Positions 10,620 to 17,502 of a DNA stretch of 17,502 nucleotides are shown here, one piece after another. The stretch covers positions 1 through 17,502 of the forward strand of contig JBDSSS010000080.1 in assembly GCA_039928615.1 (NCBI GenBank), written 5' to 3'. Source of the DNA: JBDSSS01 sp039928615. GTDB taxonomy: Bacteria; Actinomycetota; Actinomycetes; Actinomycetales; Dermatophilaceae. Both the position numbers and the translations under genes were made by a program. A model generated the notes under the pieces. It had not been told where the DNA came from and searched no databases. It saw only the letters and a program-made list of their open reading frames with translations. Position 1 is the first letter of the stretch, and every line of letters begins with the position of its first letter.

Positions 10620-11039
10620 TCAGGCCTGCCCGTGGTCCGCCGAGCCGGCGATGAGGTGGTCGGCGCCGAACATCGCTGCGGTCTGGCGCCCGGTCGGGGT
10701 GCCCGCGTCGAGGTCGGCGCCGGCGTCGACGAGGGCCCGCACGACGGCGTCCTCCCCCTTGGAGAGTGCGCCGGCGACCGGGGTCTGGCCGCGGCCGTTG
10801 GGCAGGTCGACGTCGGCGCCCCGGGCGACGAGGGCCACGACGGTCTCGGCCCGGCCGTGGTAGGCCGCGAGCATCACCAACGAGTTGCCGTCGCCGTCGG
10901 CGAGGTCGACCGGGACGCTGTGGTCGAGCAGCTCGGTCAGCTCACCCGTGCGCCCCTCGCGGGCGAAGTCCATCGCCAGCGCGGTCACCTGCTCGCGCTG
11001 CTCCGCACCGATCACGTCCCACGCGCCGCCGTCCGTCAT
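10620..11039 (-). CDS. small ankyrin-repeat protein
   Basis: A 139-residue cytoplasmic protein made of an N-terminal capping helix pair (about 17-48), two clear ankyrin repeats (about 51-83 and 84-116) and a partial third (117-126). The repeats show the familiar pattern GNSLVMLAAYHG..ETVVALVARGADVDLPN and GQTPVAGALSKG..AVVRALVDAGADLD. Single-domain ankyrin proteins of this size occur in actinobacteria and are thought to be protein-binding modules; some lie beside catalase genes, but none is present here. The ATG at 11039 has no Shine-Dalgarno and is preceded by a leaderless-type promoter. It lies nine bases after the ceramidase-like gene and four bases before the small membrane protein. Its partner is unknown. 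Confidence 0.88.
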   Translation of the reverse strand: MTDGGAWDVIGAEQREQVTALAMDFAREGRTGELTELLDHSVPVDLADGDGNSLVMLAAYHGRAETVVALVARGADVDLPNGRGQTPVAGALSKGEDAVVRALVDAGADLDAGTPTGRQTAAMFGADHLIAGSADHGQA

Positions 11040-11051
11040 GGACCCAACCTA
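11040..11051 (-). promoter_or_regulatory. leaderless-type -10 element of the ankyrin gene
   Basis: On the minus strand TAGGTT (11051-11046) is followed by exactly six bases and the ATG at 11039. The TAG of this box is also the stop codon of the ceramidase-like gene. It implies a transcript starting at the ankyrin gene, independent of read-through from upstream. Confidence 0.62.
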
Positions 11052-11765
11052 CGCAATGGCGCGGTCACGCCGCCGCACCCGGTGGCCCGCCGACGTGCTG
11101 AGCCAGTGCAGCGCCAGGCATCCCCCGGCGAGCGCCCCGAGCACGTGCCACGCCGCGTGACCCTGGAGCGGGCTGAGCGGGTCGCAGACCGCGCCCGACT
11201 GGTCGAGCAGCCAGATGACGTATGCCGCTGACTGCAGTCCCAGCCCCGTCCACAGCCAGCCCGAGCCGCGACCCGCGTCCCCCGCGGCGCGGCCGCGCCA
11301 CACCTCCAGCGCGATCCCCGGCAGCAGGACGGCCGCGAAGACCCACCGTCGCGACTCCGGCCACGCGAGGAGCGCTCCCCCGAGCAGGAGCAGCAGGAGG
11401 GCGCCGCCGGTGACGGCGGCCCGGAGGGGGACCCAGCCGAGCCGGACGAGCGCGCCGGCGATCAGGACCGAGCCCACGGCATACATCGGGAAGACGTCGA
11501 GGAACTGCCCCCAGAGCGTGAGCGTCGCGTGGAAGGCGAAGCTGCCGAGACCGACCGCCGCGAGCGCGATGCCGAGCGCTCGGACGAGGCCGACCTCGGG
11601 AGCCGTTGCGCTGCGGGAGCGCCCGACGATCGCCGTCGCGACGAGCGCGCCGACGATGACGAAGGCGAGCGAGGACCAGGCGTTGGCGGGCTGCGCGAGG
11701 CCACTGTCGCGCACCGCCTCGCAGAAGCAGCGGGTAGACAGGCACGTCGCGCCGTCTCCGGTCAT
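11049..11765 (-). CDS. ceramidase-like (CREST superfamily) seven-span membrane hydrolase
   Basis: A 238-residue membrane protein with about seven hydrophobic segments. It has the signature residues of the alkaline ceramidase/phytoceramidase family: an N-terminal CE (15-16), QPANAWSSLAF (25-35), GLGSFAFHAT (72-81, with S75 and H79), D90 in the next segment, and GHAAWH (202-207) supplying H203 and H207. In the characterised CREST hydrolases the Ser, Asp and three His residues form the zinc active site, so catalytic activity is plausible. Most actinobacteria are not known to make sphingolipids, so the substrate may be another membrane lipid amide. The ATG at 11765 is preceded by GGGAG ten bases away. 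It is divergent from tpx with only 15 bases between the two starts, and it heads the minus-strand gene run. Confidence 0.85.
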   Translation of the reverse strand: MTGDGATCLSTRCFCEAVRDSGLAQPANAWSSLAFVIVGALVATAIVGRSRSATAPEVGLVRALGIALAAVGLGSFAFHATLTLWGQFLDVFPMYAVGSVLIAGALVRLGWVPLRAAVTGGALLLLLLGGALLAWPESRRWVFAAVLLPGIALEVWRGRAAGDAGRGSGWLWTGLGLQSAAYVIWLLDQSGAVCDPLSPLQGHAAWHVLGALAGGCLALHWLSTSAGHRVRRRDRAIA

Positions 11766-11780
11766 GTTAGAAACACTCCC

Positions 11781-12272
11781 ATGGCCATCACTGCCCTCGG
11801 CGGCACCCCAGCGCACACCATCGGAGACCTCCCCCCGGTCGGCTCCCCCGCTCCCGACTTCGTCCTCGCCGGATCAGATCTCGGCGACTTCGAGCAGCCC
11901 GAGCACACCCGGGTCGTGCTCAACATCTTCCCGAGCGTCAACACCGGGGTCTGCGCCGCGAGCGTCCGGAAGTTCAACGAGGTCGCCGCCGGCCTCGACA
12001 ACACGACGGTCATCTGCGTCTCCGCCGACCTCCCCTTCGCGATGAAGGAGTTCTGCGGGGCGGAGGGAATCGAGAACGTCACGATGGGGTCGACCTTCCG
12101 CTCGAGCTTCGGGAAGGACTACGGGATGACGCTGACCGACGGCGGCTTCCGCGGCCTGCTCGCCCGGTCCGTCGTCGTCATCGACGCCGACGGCTCGGTC
12201 CTGCACACCGAGGTCGTCCCCGAGATCAGCCAGGAGCCGAACTACGACGCGGCCGTCGCCGCCCTCGGCTGA
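11781..12272 (+). CDS. tpx: thiol peroxidase (Tpx, atypical 2-Cys peroxiredoxin)
   Basis: A 163-residue cytoplasmic peroxiredoxin that reduces hydroperoxides using thioredoxin. The peroxidatic cysteine C58 is in FPSVNTGVCAASVRKFN, and the resolving cysteine C92 is in SADLPFAMKEFCGAEG, both in the positions and context diagnostic of Tpx. STFRSSFGKDYG follows, then the ARSVVVIDADG strand. Length and motifs match the E. coli Tpx family throughout. The ATG at 11781 lacks a Shine-Dalgarno sequence; a TAGAAA box seven bases upstream might belong to a leaderless-type promoter but misses the last consensus T. The promoter must overlap the start of the divergent ceramidase-like gene. It converges on glpK across a strong hairpin. 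Confidence 0.95.
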   Translation: MAITALGGTPAHTIGDLPPVGSPAPDFVLAGSDLGDFEQPEHTRVVLNIFPSVNTGVCAASVRKFNEVAAGLDNTTVICVSADLPFAMKEFCGAEGIENVTMGSTFRSSFGKDYGMTLTDGGFRGLLARSVVVIDADGSVLHTEVVPEISQEPNYDAAVAALG

Positions 12273-12288
12273 CGGTCCGGCACCACCG

Positions 12289-12325
12289 CGACGAGGACGC
12301 CCCGGCTCACGGGGTGTCCTCGTCG
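12289..12325. terminator. bidirectional terminator between tpx and glpK
   Basis: Arms 12289-12304 and 12310-12325 form a 16-bp stem with a single G-T wobble and a 5-nt loop. The glpK stop codon lies in the loop, and the right arm encodes the last residues of GlpK. There is no T-run. Confidence 0.75.
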
Positions 12326-13833
12326 ACCCAGTCGAGTGTGCGCTGCACGGCCTTCTTCCACGTCCGGTAGAGCCGCTCCCGCTCTGCCTCGTCGAGCTGC
12401 GGGCTCCACCGCTTGTCCTCGCCCCAGTTGGCGGTGATCTCGTCGGTGGAGGACCAGTAGCCGACGGCGAGCCCGGCGGCATACGCGGCGCCGAGGGCGG
12501 TCGTCTCGCTGACCCGCGGGCGGACGACGTCGACCCCGAGGATGTCGGCCTGGAACTGCATGAGCGTCTCGTTGACGACCATGCCGCCGTCGACGCGCAG
12601 CTCGGTGAGCGGGACGCCCGAGTCCGCGTTCATCGCGTCGAGGACCTCGCGCGTCTGGAAAGCGGTGGCCTCCAGAGCCGCTCGGGCGATGTGACCCTTG
12701 TTGACGAACCGGGTCAGGCCGACGAGAGCGCCCCGCGCGTCGGGTCGCCAGTGCGGCGCGAAGAGCCCCGAGAAGGCGGGCACGAAGTAGGCACCGCCGT
12801 TGTCGTCGACCGTCGATGCGAGCCGCTCGACCTCCTCGGCCGACCCGATGAGGCCGAGGTTGTCGCGCAGCCACTGGATGAGGGAGCCGGTGACGGCGAT
12901 CGAGCCCTCGAGCGCGTAGACGGGTGGGGCGTCGCCGAGCTGGTAGCAGACGGTCGTGAGCAGGCCGTGCGTCGAGGCGACGAGCTCCTCCCCGGTGTTG
13001 AGGAGCATGAAGTTGCCGGTGCCGTAGGTGTTCTTGGCCGCGCCGACGGTGAGGCAGGCCTGGCCGAAGGTCGCGGCGTGCTGGTCACCGAGGATGCCGG
13101 CCACCGGGACCCCGAGCAGGATGCCGGGGTGGCAGGCGCCGTAGACCTCGGAGGAGGAGCGGATCTGCGGGAGCATCGACAGCGGGATGCCCATCTCGGC
13201 CGCGATGTCCTCGTCCCACGTCAGCGTGTGGATGTCCATGAGCAGCGTGCGAGAGGCGTTGGTGACGTCGGTGACGTGCACCCCGCCGTCGTCCGCACCG
13301 CCGGTGAGGTTCCACAGGAGCCAGGTGTCGATGGTGCCGAAGAGGAGGTCGCCGGCGTCGGCCCGCGCGCGGGCGCCGTCCACGTTGTCGAGGATCCAGC
13401 GCACCTTCGGGCCCGCGAAGTAGGTCGCGAGCGGCAGGCCGGTGCGCTCCTTGAACCGCTCGGGGCCCTCGTCGCCACCGAGCTCGTGGCAGAGCGCCTG
13501 GGTGCGGGTGTCCTGCCAGACGATCGCGTTGTAGACGGGCTGGCCCGTCGTGCGGTCCCAGACCACGGTCGTCTCGCGCTGGTTGGTGATGCCGACGGCG
13601 ACGAGCTGGGTCGCGTCGAGGTTGGCCTTGCCGAGCGCGCCACCGACGACCTCGCGGGTGTTGCGCCAGATCTCCAGGGGGTCGTGCTCGACCCACCCGG
13701 CGCGCGGCATGATCTGCTGGTGCTCGATCTGGTCGGTGGCCACGATCTGACCCGAACGGTCGAAGACGATGGCCCGGGTGCTGGTCGTGCCCTGGTCGAT
13801 CGCGACGACAAGGCTGCGCTGCTCGGTCGGCAT
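12307..13833 (-). CDS. glpK: glycerol kinase
   Basis: A 508-residue FGGY-family kinase that phosphorylates glycerol to sn-glycerol-3-phosphate with ATP. AIDQGTTSTRAIVFD (11-25) forms the N-terminal nucleotide-binding strand. Glycerol-contact residues align with the E. coli enzyme: R86 and E87 in NQRETTVVW, W106 in IVWQDTRT, Y138 and D250 in GILGDQHAA. The FGGY signature GLFAPHW lies at 356-362, and LRVDGGMVVN (412-421) is the adenine-binding part. Length is normal for GlpK. The frame extends upstream, but ATG 13833 begins the conserved protein and follows a leaderless-type promoter. It is divergent from glpD, with which it forms one pathway; no glycerol facilitator gene lies next to it. Confidence 0.97.
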   Translation of the reverse strand: MPTEQRSLVVAIDQGTTSTRAIVFDRSGQIVATDQIEHQQIMPRAGWVEHDPLEIWRNTREVVGGALGKANLDATQLVAVGITNQRETTVVWDRTTGQPVYNAIVWQDTRTQALCHELGGDEGPERFKERTGLPLATYFAGPKVRWILDNVDGARARADAGDLLFGTIDTWLLWNLTGGADDGGVHVTDVTNASRTLLMDIHTLTWDEDIAAEMGIPLSMLPQIRSSSEVYGACHPGILLGVPVAGILGDQHAATFGQACLTVGAAKNTYGTGNFMLLNTGEELVASTHGLLTTVCYQLGDAPPVYALEGSIAVTGSLIQWLRDNLGLIGSAEEVERLASTVDDNGGAYFVPAFSGLFAPHWRPDARGALVGLTRFVNKGHIARAALEATAFQTREVLDAMNADSGVPLTELRVDGGMVVNETLMQFQADILGVDVVRPRVSETTALGAAYAAGLAVGYWSSTDEITANWGEDKRWSPQLDEAERERLYRTWKKAVQRTLDWVDEDTP

Positions 13834-13845
13834 GTCCCGACCGTA
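13834..13845 (-). promoter_or_regulatory. leaderless-type -10 element of glpK
   Basis: On the minus strand TACGGT (13845-13840) is followed by exactly six bases and then the ATG at 13833. This is the leaderless geometry, and no Shine-Dalgarno sequence is present. Confidence 0.6.
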
Positions 13846-13883
13846 GCGACCCCGGCCGCCCGGCACCGGCAGGAGCCATCAAA

Positions 13884-13889
13884 TAGAGT
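13884..13889 (+). promoter_or_regulatory. candidate -10 element of glpD
   Basis: TAGAGT in the sequence AAATAGAGTGC is the only good TAnnnT box in the plus direction between glpK and glpD. It would place the transcript start near 13896, leaving a leader of about 47 nt with a Shine-Dalgarno, in contrast to leaderless glpK. No -35 box is recognisable. Confidence 0.4.
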
Positions 13890-13897
13890 GCAGAGGG

Positions 13898-13909
13898 CGC
13901 CGTACGGCG
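13898..13909. promoter_or_regulatory. 12-bp perfect palindrome in the glpK-glpD control region, possible operator
   Basis: CGCCGTACGGCG is its own reverse complement. It lies at the expected transcript start of glpD and upstream of the glpK promoter, a position suited to a repressor controlling either or both genes. The binding protein is unknown. Confidence 0.4.
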
Positions 13910-13942
13910 TTGTCACCCGAGCGCATCACCCGAGGGGAAACG

Positions 13943-15667
13943 ATGACGAGTCCGGTCCGTCTCGACCAGGCCTACCGCACGAAGTCGTGGAGCCGTCTCG
14001 GCACCAAGGACTTCGACGTGCTCGTCATCGGAGGCGGGGTGACCGGGGCCGGCGTGGCGCTCGATGCCGCGACCCGTGGGCTGTCCACCGCCCTCGTCGA
14101 ACAGCGCGACTTCGGGTCGGGCACCTCCTCGCGCTCGTCCAAGCTTTTCCACGGCGGCCTGCGCTACCTCGAGCAGATGAACTTCGACCTCGTGCGAGAG
14201 GCGCTCAAGGAGCGCGAGCTGATGCTCAGCCGGATCGCCCCGCACCTCGTCAGGCCGGTCTCCTTCCTCTACCCGCTGACGGGTCGCGGCTGGGAGCGGC
14301 CCTACGTCACCGCCGGCCTCACCCTCTACGACACGATGGGCGGCGCGCGCTCGGTGCCGCGGCACAAGCAGCTGACCCGCACCGGCGCCCTCAAGGTGGC
14401 CCCGGCCCTGCGCCCTGACTCTCTCACCGGCGCGCTGCTCTACTACGACGCGCAGGCCGACGACGCACGGCACACCCTGACGACGATCCGCACGGCGGCG
14501 GCCTACGGCGCCTCCGTCGTCAGCTCGGCCCGCGTCGTCGAGCTCGTCAAGGCCGGCGAACGCGTCGTCGGCGCGGTCGTCGAGGACGTCGAGTCCGGCG
14601 AGCGCACGACGGTCACCGCGTCGGTCGTCATCAACTGCACCGGGGTGTGGACCGATGACATCCAGACGATGGCCGGCGGTCGCGGACGCTTCCACGTCCG
14701 GGCCAGCAAGGGCGTGCACATCGTCGTCGCCCGCGACCGGATCACCTCCGAGAGCGGCCTCATCCTGCGCACCGAGAAGTCGGTGCTCTTCGTCATCCCG
14801 TGGGGCACGCACTGGATCATCGGCACGACCGACACCGACTGGGAGCTCGACCTCGCGCACCCCGCCGCGACGCGGGCCGACATCGACTACATCCTCGAGC
14901 ACATCAACGCCGTGCTCAAGGTGCCGCTGACGCACGCCGACATCCAGGGGGTGTATGCCGGTCTACGCCCGCTGCTGTCGGGCGAGAGCGAGGACACGAG
15001 CCAGCTCTCCCGCGAGCACGCCGTGGCGCGCCCCCAGCCGGGGCTCATCTCCATCGCCGGCGGCAAGTACACGACCTATCGCGTCATGGCCGCTGACGCC
15101 GTCGACGCCGCGCGGCAGGACATCGGCGGTGACGTCAGCGACAGCGTCACCGAGGACATCCCGCTCTCCGGCGCCGAGGGCTATGTGGCACTCGTCAACC
15201 AGGTGGACCGGCTGGCCCGGCACCAGGACCTCCCGGCCTGGCGGATCACCCACCTGCTCGAGCGCTACGGCTCGATGGTGCACGAGCTCTTCGCCCTCGC
15301 CGAGGACGACCGGTCGCTCTACGAGCCGATCCCCGGCGCGGAGGAGTACCTCAAGGTCGAGGCGGTGTATGCCGTGACCCACGAGGGCGCCCTGCACCTC
15401 GACGACGTGCTCGCCCGCCGCACCCGGATCTCCATCGAGACGATGAGCCGCGGGGTCGACAGCGCGGAGACGGTCGCGCGTCTCGTGGCGCCGGTGCTGG
15501 GCTGGGACGAGCAGCGCGTCACCGACGAGGTTGCCTCCTACCGCGGCCGGGTCGAGGCCGAGCGGGAGTCCCAGAAGGAGCTCGCCGACTCGGAGGCCAA
15601 CGCGGAGCGGCTCAGCGCCCCGGACGCCCGCCACATCCCGGTGAGCCGCGCACCCGAAGGCGTGTGA
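13943..15667 (+). CDS. glpD: FAD-dependent glycerol-3-phosphate dehydrogenase
   Basis: A 574-residue flavoprotein that oxidises sn-glycerol-3-phosphate to dihydroxyacetone phosphate and passes electrons to the quinone pool at the inner face of the membrane. The FAD-binding Rossmann motif VLVIGGGVTGAG lies at 26-37, the family signature SRSSKLFHGGLRYLE at 63-77, later landmarks are GLRPLLSGE and ISIAGGKYTTYR near the flavin site, and an all-helical C-terminal domain runs from about 430. The length is usual for aerobic GlpD. ATG 13943 is preferred to the upstream in-frame ATG at 13910 because AGGGGA lies just before it and conservation begins there. The gene is divergent from glpK. A hairpin follows the stop. 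Confidence 0.97.
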   Translation: MTSPVRLDQAYRTKSWSRLGTKDFDVLVIGGGVTGAGVALDAATRGLSTALVEQRDFGSGTSSRSSKLFHGGLRYLEQMNFDLVREALKERELMLSRIAPHLVRPVSFLYPLTGRGWERPYVTAGLTLYDTMGGARSVPRHKQLTRTGALKVAPALRPDSLTGALLYYDAQADDARHTLTTIRTAAAYGASVVSSARVVELVKAGERVVGAVVEDVESGERTTVTASVVINCTGVWTDDIQTMAGGRGRFHVRASKGVHIVVARDRITSESGLILRTEKSVLFVIPWGTHWIIGTTDTDWELDLAHPAATRADIDYILEHINAVLKVPLTHADIQGVYAGLRPLLSGESEDTSQLSREHAVARPQPGLISIAGGKYTTYRVMAADAVDAARQDIGGDVSDSVTEDIPLSGAEGYVALVNQVDRLARHQDLPAWRITHLLERYGSMVHELFALAEDDRSLYEPIPGAEEYLKVEAVYAVTHEGALHLDDVLARRTRISIETMSRGVDSAETVARLVAPVLGWDEQRVTDEVASYRGRVEAERESQKELADSEANAERLSAPDARHIPVSRAPEGV

Positions 15668-15676
15668 CCGCGAGGC

Positions 15677-15707
15677 CCCGCCCGACCGTGAGTGTCGGTC
15701 AGGCGGG
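15677..15707. terminator. bidirectional terminator between glpD and the VOC gene
   Basis: Arms 15677-15687 and 15697-15707 pair over 11 positions with one mismatch around a 9-nt loop. The hairpin starts ten bases after the glpD stop, and the stop of the convergent VOC gene lies in its right arm. Confidence 0.65.
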
Positions 15708-16115
15708 AGCGGAACCGGCGATGTTGACCATCCACCCGATCCCGAACCGGTCGGTGACCATGCCGAACTCGTCGCCCCACATCTGCTTCTCCAGGGCGAC
15801 GGAGACGCTGCCGCCGTCAGCGAGCCCGTCGAAGTAGCCCCGCAGGGCGTCACCGTCGTCGCCGCTGAGGCTCACCGCGACGTTGGTGCCGGGCTCGAAG
15901 GTCGACCCCTGGGGCGTGTCGGCGGCCATCAGCAGGTAGCCGGCGTTTGTCTGGAGCTGGGCGTGCATGACCTTGTCCGCATCCGGTCCGTCGGGCTGCC
16001 CGAACTCGGCGAAGGTGCTCACCGTGAGGTCGCCACCGAAGACGTCGTGGTAGAACTCCATCGCCTCGCGGGCGTTGTCGCTGAAGCTGATGTACGGGTT
16101 GAGGCTGGATGACAT
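15699..16115 (-). CDS. VOC (glyoxalase/PhnB-like) superfamily protein
   Basis: A 138-residue cytoplasmic protein of the PhnB-like branch of the vicinal oxygen chelate fold. It begins with the family pattern LNPYISFSDNAREAMEFYHDVFGG (starting at residue 5), has MHAQL (51-55) with the usual first metal-ligand histidine, and ends with WGDEFGMVTDRFGIGWMVNI, a hallmark of PhnB-like proteins. Members are mostly uncharacterised; the fold is used in glyoxalases, dioxygenases and antibiotic-binding proteins, so the reaction cannot be assigned. ATG 16115 is chosen because GGAGAG lies about eight bases upstream; the frame is open 75 bases further but without conserved sequence. It converges with glpD. 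Confidence 0.9.
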   Translation of the reverse strand: MSSSLNPYISFSDNAREAMEFYHDVFGGDLTVSTFAEFGQPDGPDADKVMHAQLQTNAGYLLMAADTPQGSTFEPGTNVAVSLSGDDGDALRGYFDGLADGGSVSVALEKQMWGDEFGMVTDRFGIGWMVNIAGSAPA

Positions 16116-16154
16116 GGACTCTCTCCTCGGTCTGGTTCGGGACCCCTCCCACCG

Positions 16155-16160
16155 AGCGTA
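16155..16160 (-). promoter_or_regulatory. candidate -10 element of the VOC gene
   Basis: TACGCT on the minus strand, about 40 bases before the ATG at 16115, fits TAnnnT and would leave a short leader carrying the ribosome binding site. It lies in the 108-bp gap between the HNH gene end and the VOC start, where nothing else was recognised. Confidence 0.3.
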
Positions 16161-16223
16161 GGCCGGGGCACGCACGGTCGGTAGAGGCAAACCGGGCGAC
16201 TGGTGTCACCGTGCGAGCCCTCC

Positions 16224-17502
16224 TCAGAAGGGCGGCAGCTCGCCATCGACGGGGCCGTCGGGGACGATGCCCGGCGGGTCGACGGCCCCGTCGGGGTCGC
16301 GCCGTTCGGGGCTCCTGAGGTGCTCGAGCCAGTCCTTGGGGTGAGTCGTGTAGGTCCGGCCAGCGGCGGTGCGCCACCTCACCAGGCCGCCGTCAGGATT
16401 GTCGGGGTCGCGTTCGGCGTCCCAGAGGCCAGCGGTCTTGAGCCGGTGGTGGCGACGGTGCGTCGCCGACAGGTTGCCGGTGGTCGTCGTGGCGTCGGGG
16501 TCGTCGCGGTCGAAGGCCTCGACGTGGTCGAGGTCGCACCGGCCGGCCAGGACCGTGCACCCCGGTGCCCGGCAGACCCCGTCGACCGCCCGGACGTGGG
16601 CGATCATCTCCGGCGTGGGCCGGTAACCCTTCCGGTACAGCGCCAGCGCCTTTCCGGTCTCGAGGTCCGCGAGCAGCGCGTGCCAGACCGACCCTGGCGC
16701 GGTCATCAGCTCCCGGGCCTGTGACGCGGTGAGGTAGCCATGGCCCGGCAGCTCGGCCGGGACGTCACCCAGTCCCAGCGCGGTCGAGGCCGGCACGACG
16801 AGCCACACCTTCGCGGCGACCCCGAGGCCGGCCGGGTCGAGCAGCAGGTCCGCGCGGATCTCGTCCAGGCTCCGCGGATCGCCTGCTGCCTTCAGGGCTC
16901 GAGCCCGCGTGTCGGCGGTGTCGAGGGCGGCGACGACCTTGTGCGCGGCGTCGGTGATGGTCAGGGTCGCCGACCCGTCATCGCCGACACTCGCGAACGC
17001 CCCCACCCTCGACCGGACCTGCCGGCGGCGGGCCGCCTCGTCCACGTCACCTGCGGGCACCGACAGCAGGCCCCGGCGCAGCCGCTGGGCGAACAACGAC
17101 GGCGACAGCCCGGCCCCGTCCCGGGTCGGGGCCAGCACCCGCCGTGTCACCGAGTCGGCGGCTTCGTCGCTCAGGGAGGTCGTCTCTGCCACGAGCCGCG
17201 TCGCCCGGGCCAGGGTCGTGCGGCCCGCCGCGAGCTCCTCCCGCAGGAACCCAGACCGGCCCACCGGCGCCGTCGCGAGCTCCACCCGCCGGCCCACGTC
17301 CGGGATGGACAGTCCCGTCGCGGTCGCCACCTCCGAGACGACGACCTCCCGCGCCGACAACGGTGTGCGGTCCACCCACGACTGCGCGTGCCGCGCCCCC
17401 AGCTCCGCAGACGCGGTCGCATCCATCCGGGCCAGCGCCTCCAGACCGATCATGTCGAGCGCAGCCTTGGCCCGCTCCACCGCCTCCACGACCTTCAGGT
17501 CC
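16224..17502 (-). CDS. DUF222 / HNH endonuclease-domain protein (13E12-like), 5' end outside the window
   Basis: About 425 residues are visible; the reading frame stays open to the window edge, and the first visible residues look internal to the DUF222 domain, so the true start lies outside. The N-terminal two thirds match the Ala/Arg/Leu-rich helical DUF222 region. The C-terminal HNH domain (about 16440-16575) shows CRAPGC, RCDLDHV, GNL and HRRHHRLK, giving the paired cysteine, Asp-His and His positions of the HNH metal site. Such proteins are common and often multicopy in actinobacteria (the 13E12 repeat family of mycobacteria). They are generally free of nearby integrases and have no settled function, though nuclease activity or mobility has been suggested. 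The Pro/Gly-rich tail after the HNH domain looks disordered. Confidence 0.9.
   Translation of the reverse strand, partial: DLKVVEAVERAKAALDMIGLEALARMDATASAELGARHAQSWVDRTPLSAREVVVSEVATATGLSIPDVGRRVELATAPVGRSGFLREELAAGRTTLARATRLVAETTSLSDEAADSVTRRVLAPTRDGAGLSPSLFAQRLRRGLLSVPAGDVDEAARRRQVRSRVGAFASVGDDGSATLTITDAAHKVVAALDTADTRARALKAAGDPRSLDEIRADLLLDPAGLGVAAKVWLVVPASTALGLGDVPAELPGHGYLTASQARELMTAPGSVWHALLADLETGKALALYRKGYRPTPEMIAHVRAVDGVCRAPGCTVLAGRCDLDHVEAFDRDDPDATTTTGNLSATHRRHHRLKTAGLWDAERDPDNPDGGLVRWRTAAGRTYTTHPKDWLEHLRSPERRDPDGAVDPPGIVPDGPVDGELPPF

Noticed and set aside
10620..11039. Ankyrin gene as the catalase-associated ankB
   Set aside because: No catalase gene is adjacent; the nearby peroxidase is tpx, on the other strand beyond the ceramidase-like gene.
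12691..14418. A 575-codon plus-strand open frame across glpK and the start of glpD
   Set aside because: It is antisense to glpK and then out of frame with glpD. Its translation is Val/Asp/Gly/Arg-rich without any domain. Such frames are expected opposite GC-rich genes.
16224..17502. DUF222-HNH protein as part of a mobile element or restriction system
   Set aside because: No integrase, methyltransferase or terminal repeats are next to it within the window; the family is common as free-standing genes.

Overview
The window is very GC-rich (about 70%), gene-dense DNA from an actinobacterium. The grounds are strong G/C bias at third codon positions, GTG starts, many short or overlapping gene junctions, leaderless-type promoters, and families typical of the phylum (a DUF222/13E12 HNH protein and a PhnB-like VOC protein). 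A member of the Intrasporangiaceae (Janibacter/Knoellia/Tetrasphaera group) would fit, but that placement is an impression from composition and gene content, not a demonstrated one. It looks like chromosome: no insertion sequence, integrase, tRNA, rRNA, CRISPR array or phage gene was seen. No gap between genes exceeds about 120 bases.

Layout. Positions 40-2202 hold a divergent pair: a PLP aminotransferase (minus) and an alpha/beta hydrolase (plus). Positions 2234-5348 hold a degenerate SGNH-type lipoprotein (minus), a divergent M20 amidohydrolase (plus) and a multi-span membrane protein of unknown function (minus). The last two converge on a perfect 13-bp hairpin. Positions 5464-11765 form a run of six minus-strand genes. 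In transcription order they are a ceramidase-like membrane protein, a small ankyrin protein, an 83-residue two-span membrane protein, a 991-residue fusion of a secreted S15-type hydrolase to a membrane anchor and an ABC ATPase, its ABC-2 permease, and an APH-type kinase. Positions 11781-15667 hold tpx, then glpK (minus) and glpD (plus), which share a 109-bp regulatory region containing a 12-bp palindrome. Positions 15699-17502 hold a VOC protein and a DUF222-HNH protein cut by the window edge.

How the genes work together. GlpK and GlpD form the standard aerobic glycerol route (glycerol to glycerol-3-phosphate to dihydroxyacetone phosphate). The fusion protein and the permease overlap by 4 nt and should make one transporter with a hydrolase outside the cell; the kinase is coupled to the permease by a 1-nt overlap. 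Whether the three upstream genes act with this module is open: the ankyrin gene has its own leaderless-type promoter, and a hairpin lies just before the fusion gene.

Regulatory architecture. Three starts (M20, ankyrin, glpK) have TAnnnT followed by exactly six bases and then ATG, which is the leaderless promoter geometry. Three of the four convergent gene ends share hairpins that include the stop codons. An 8-mer, GTATGCCG, occurs nine times on the two strands, far more than its composition predicts.
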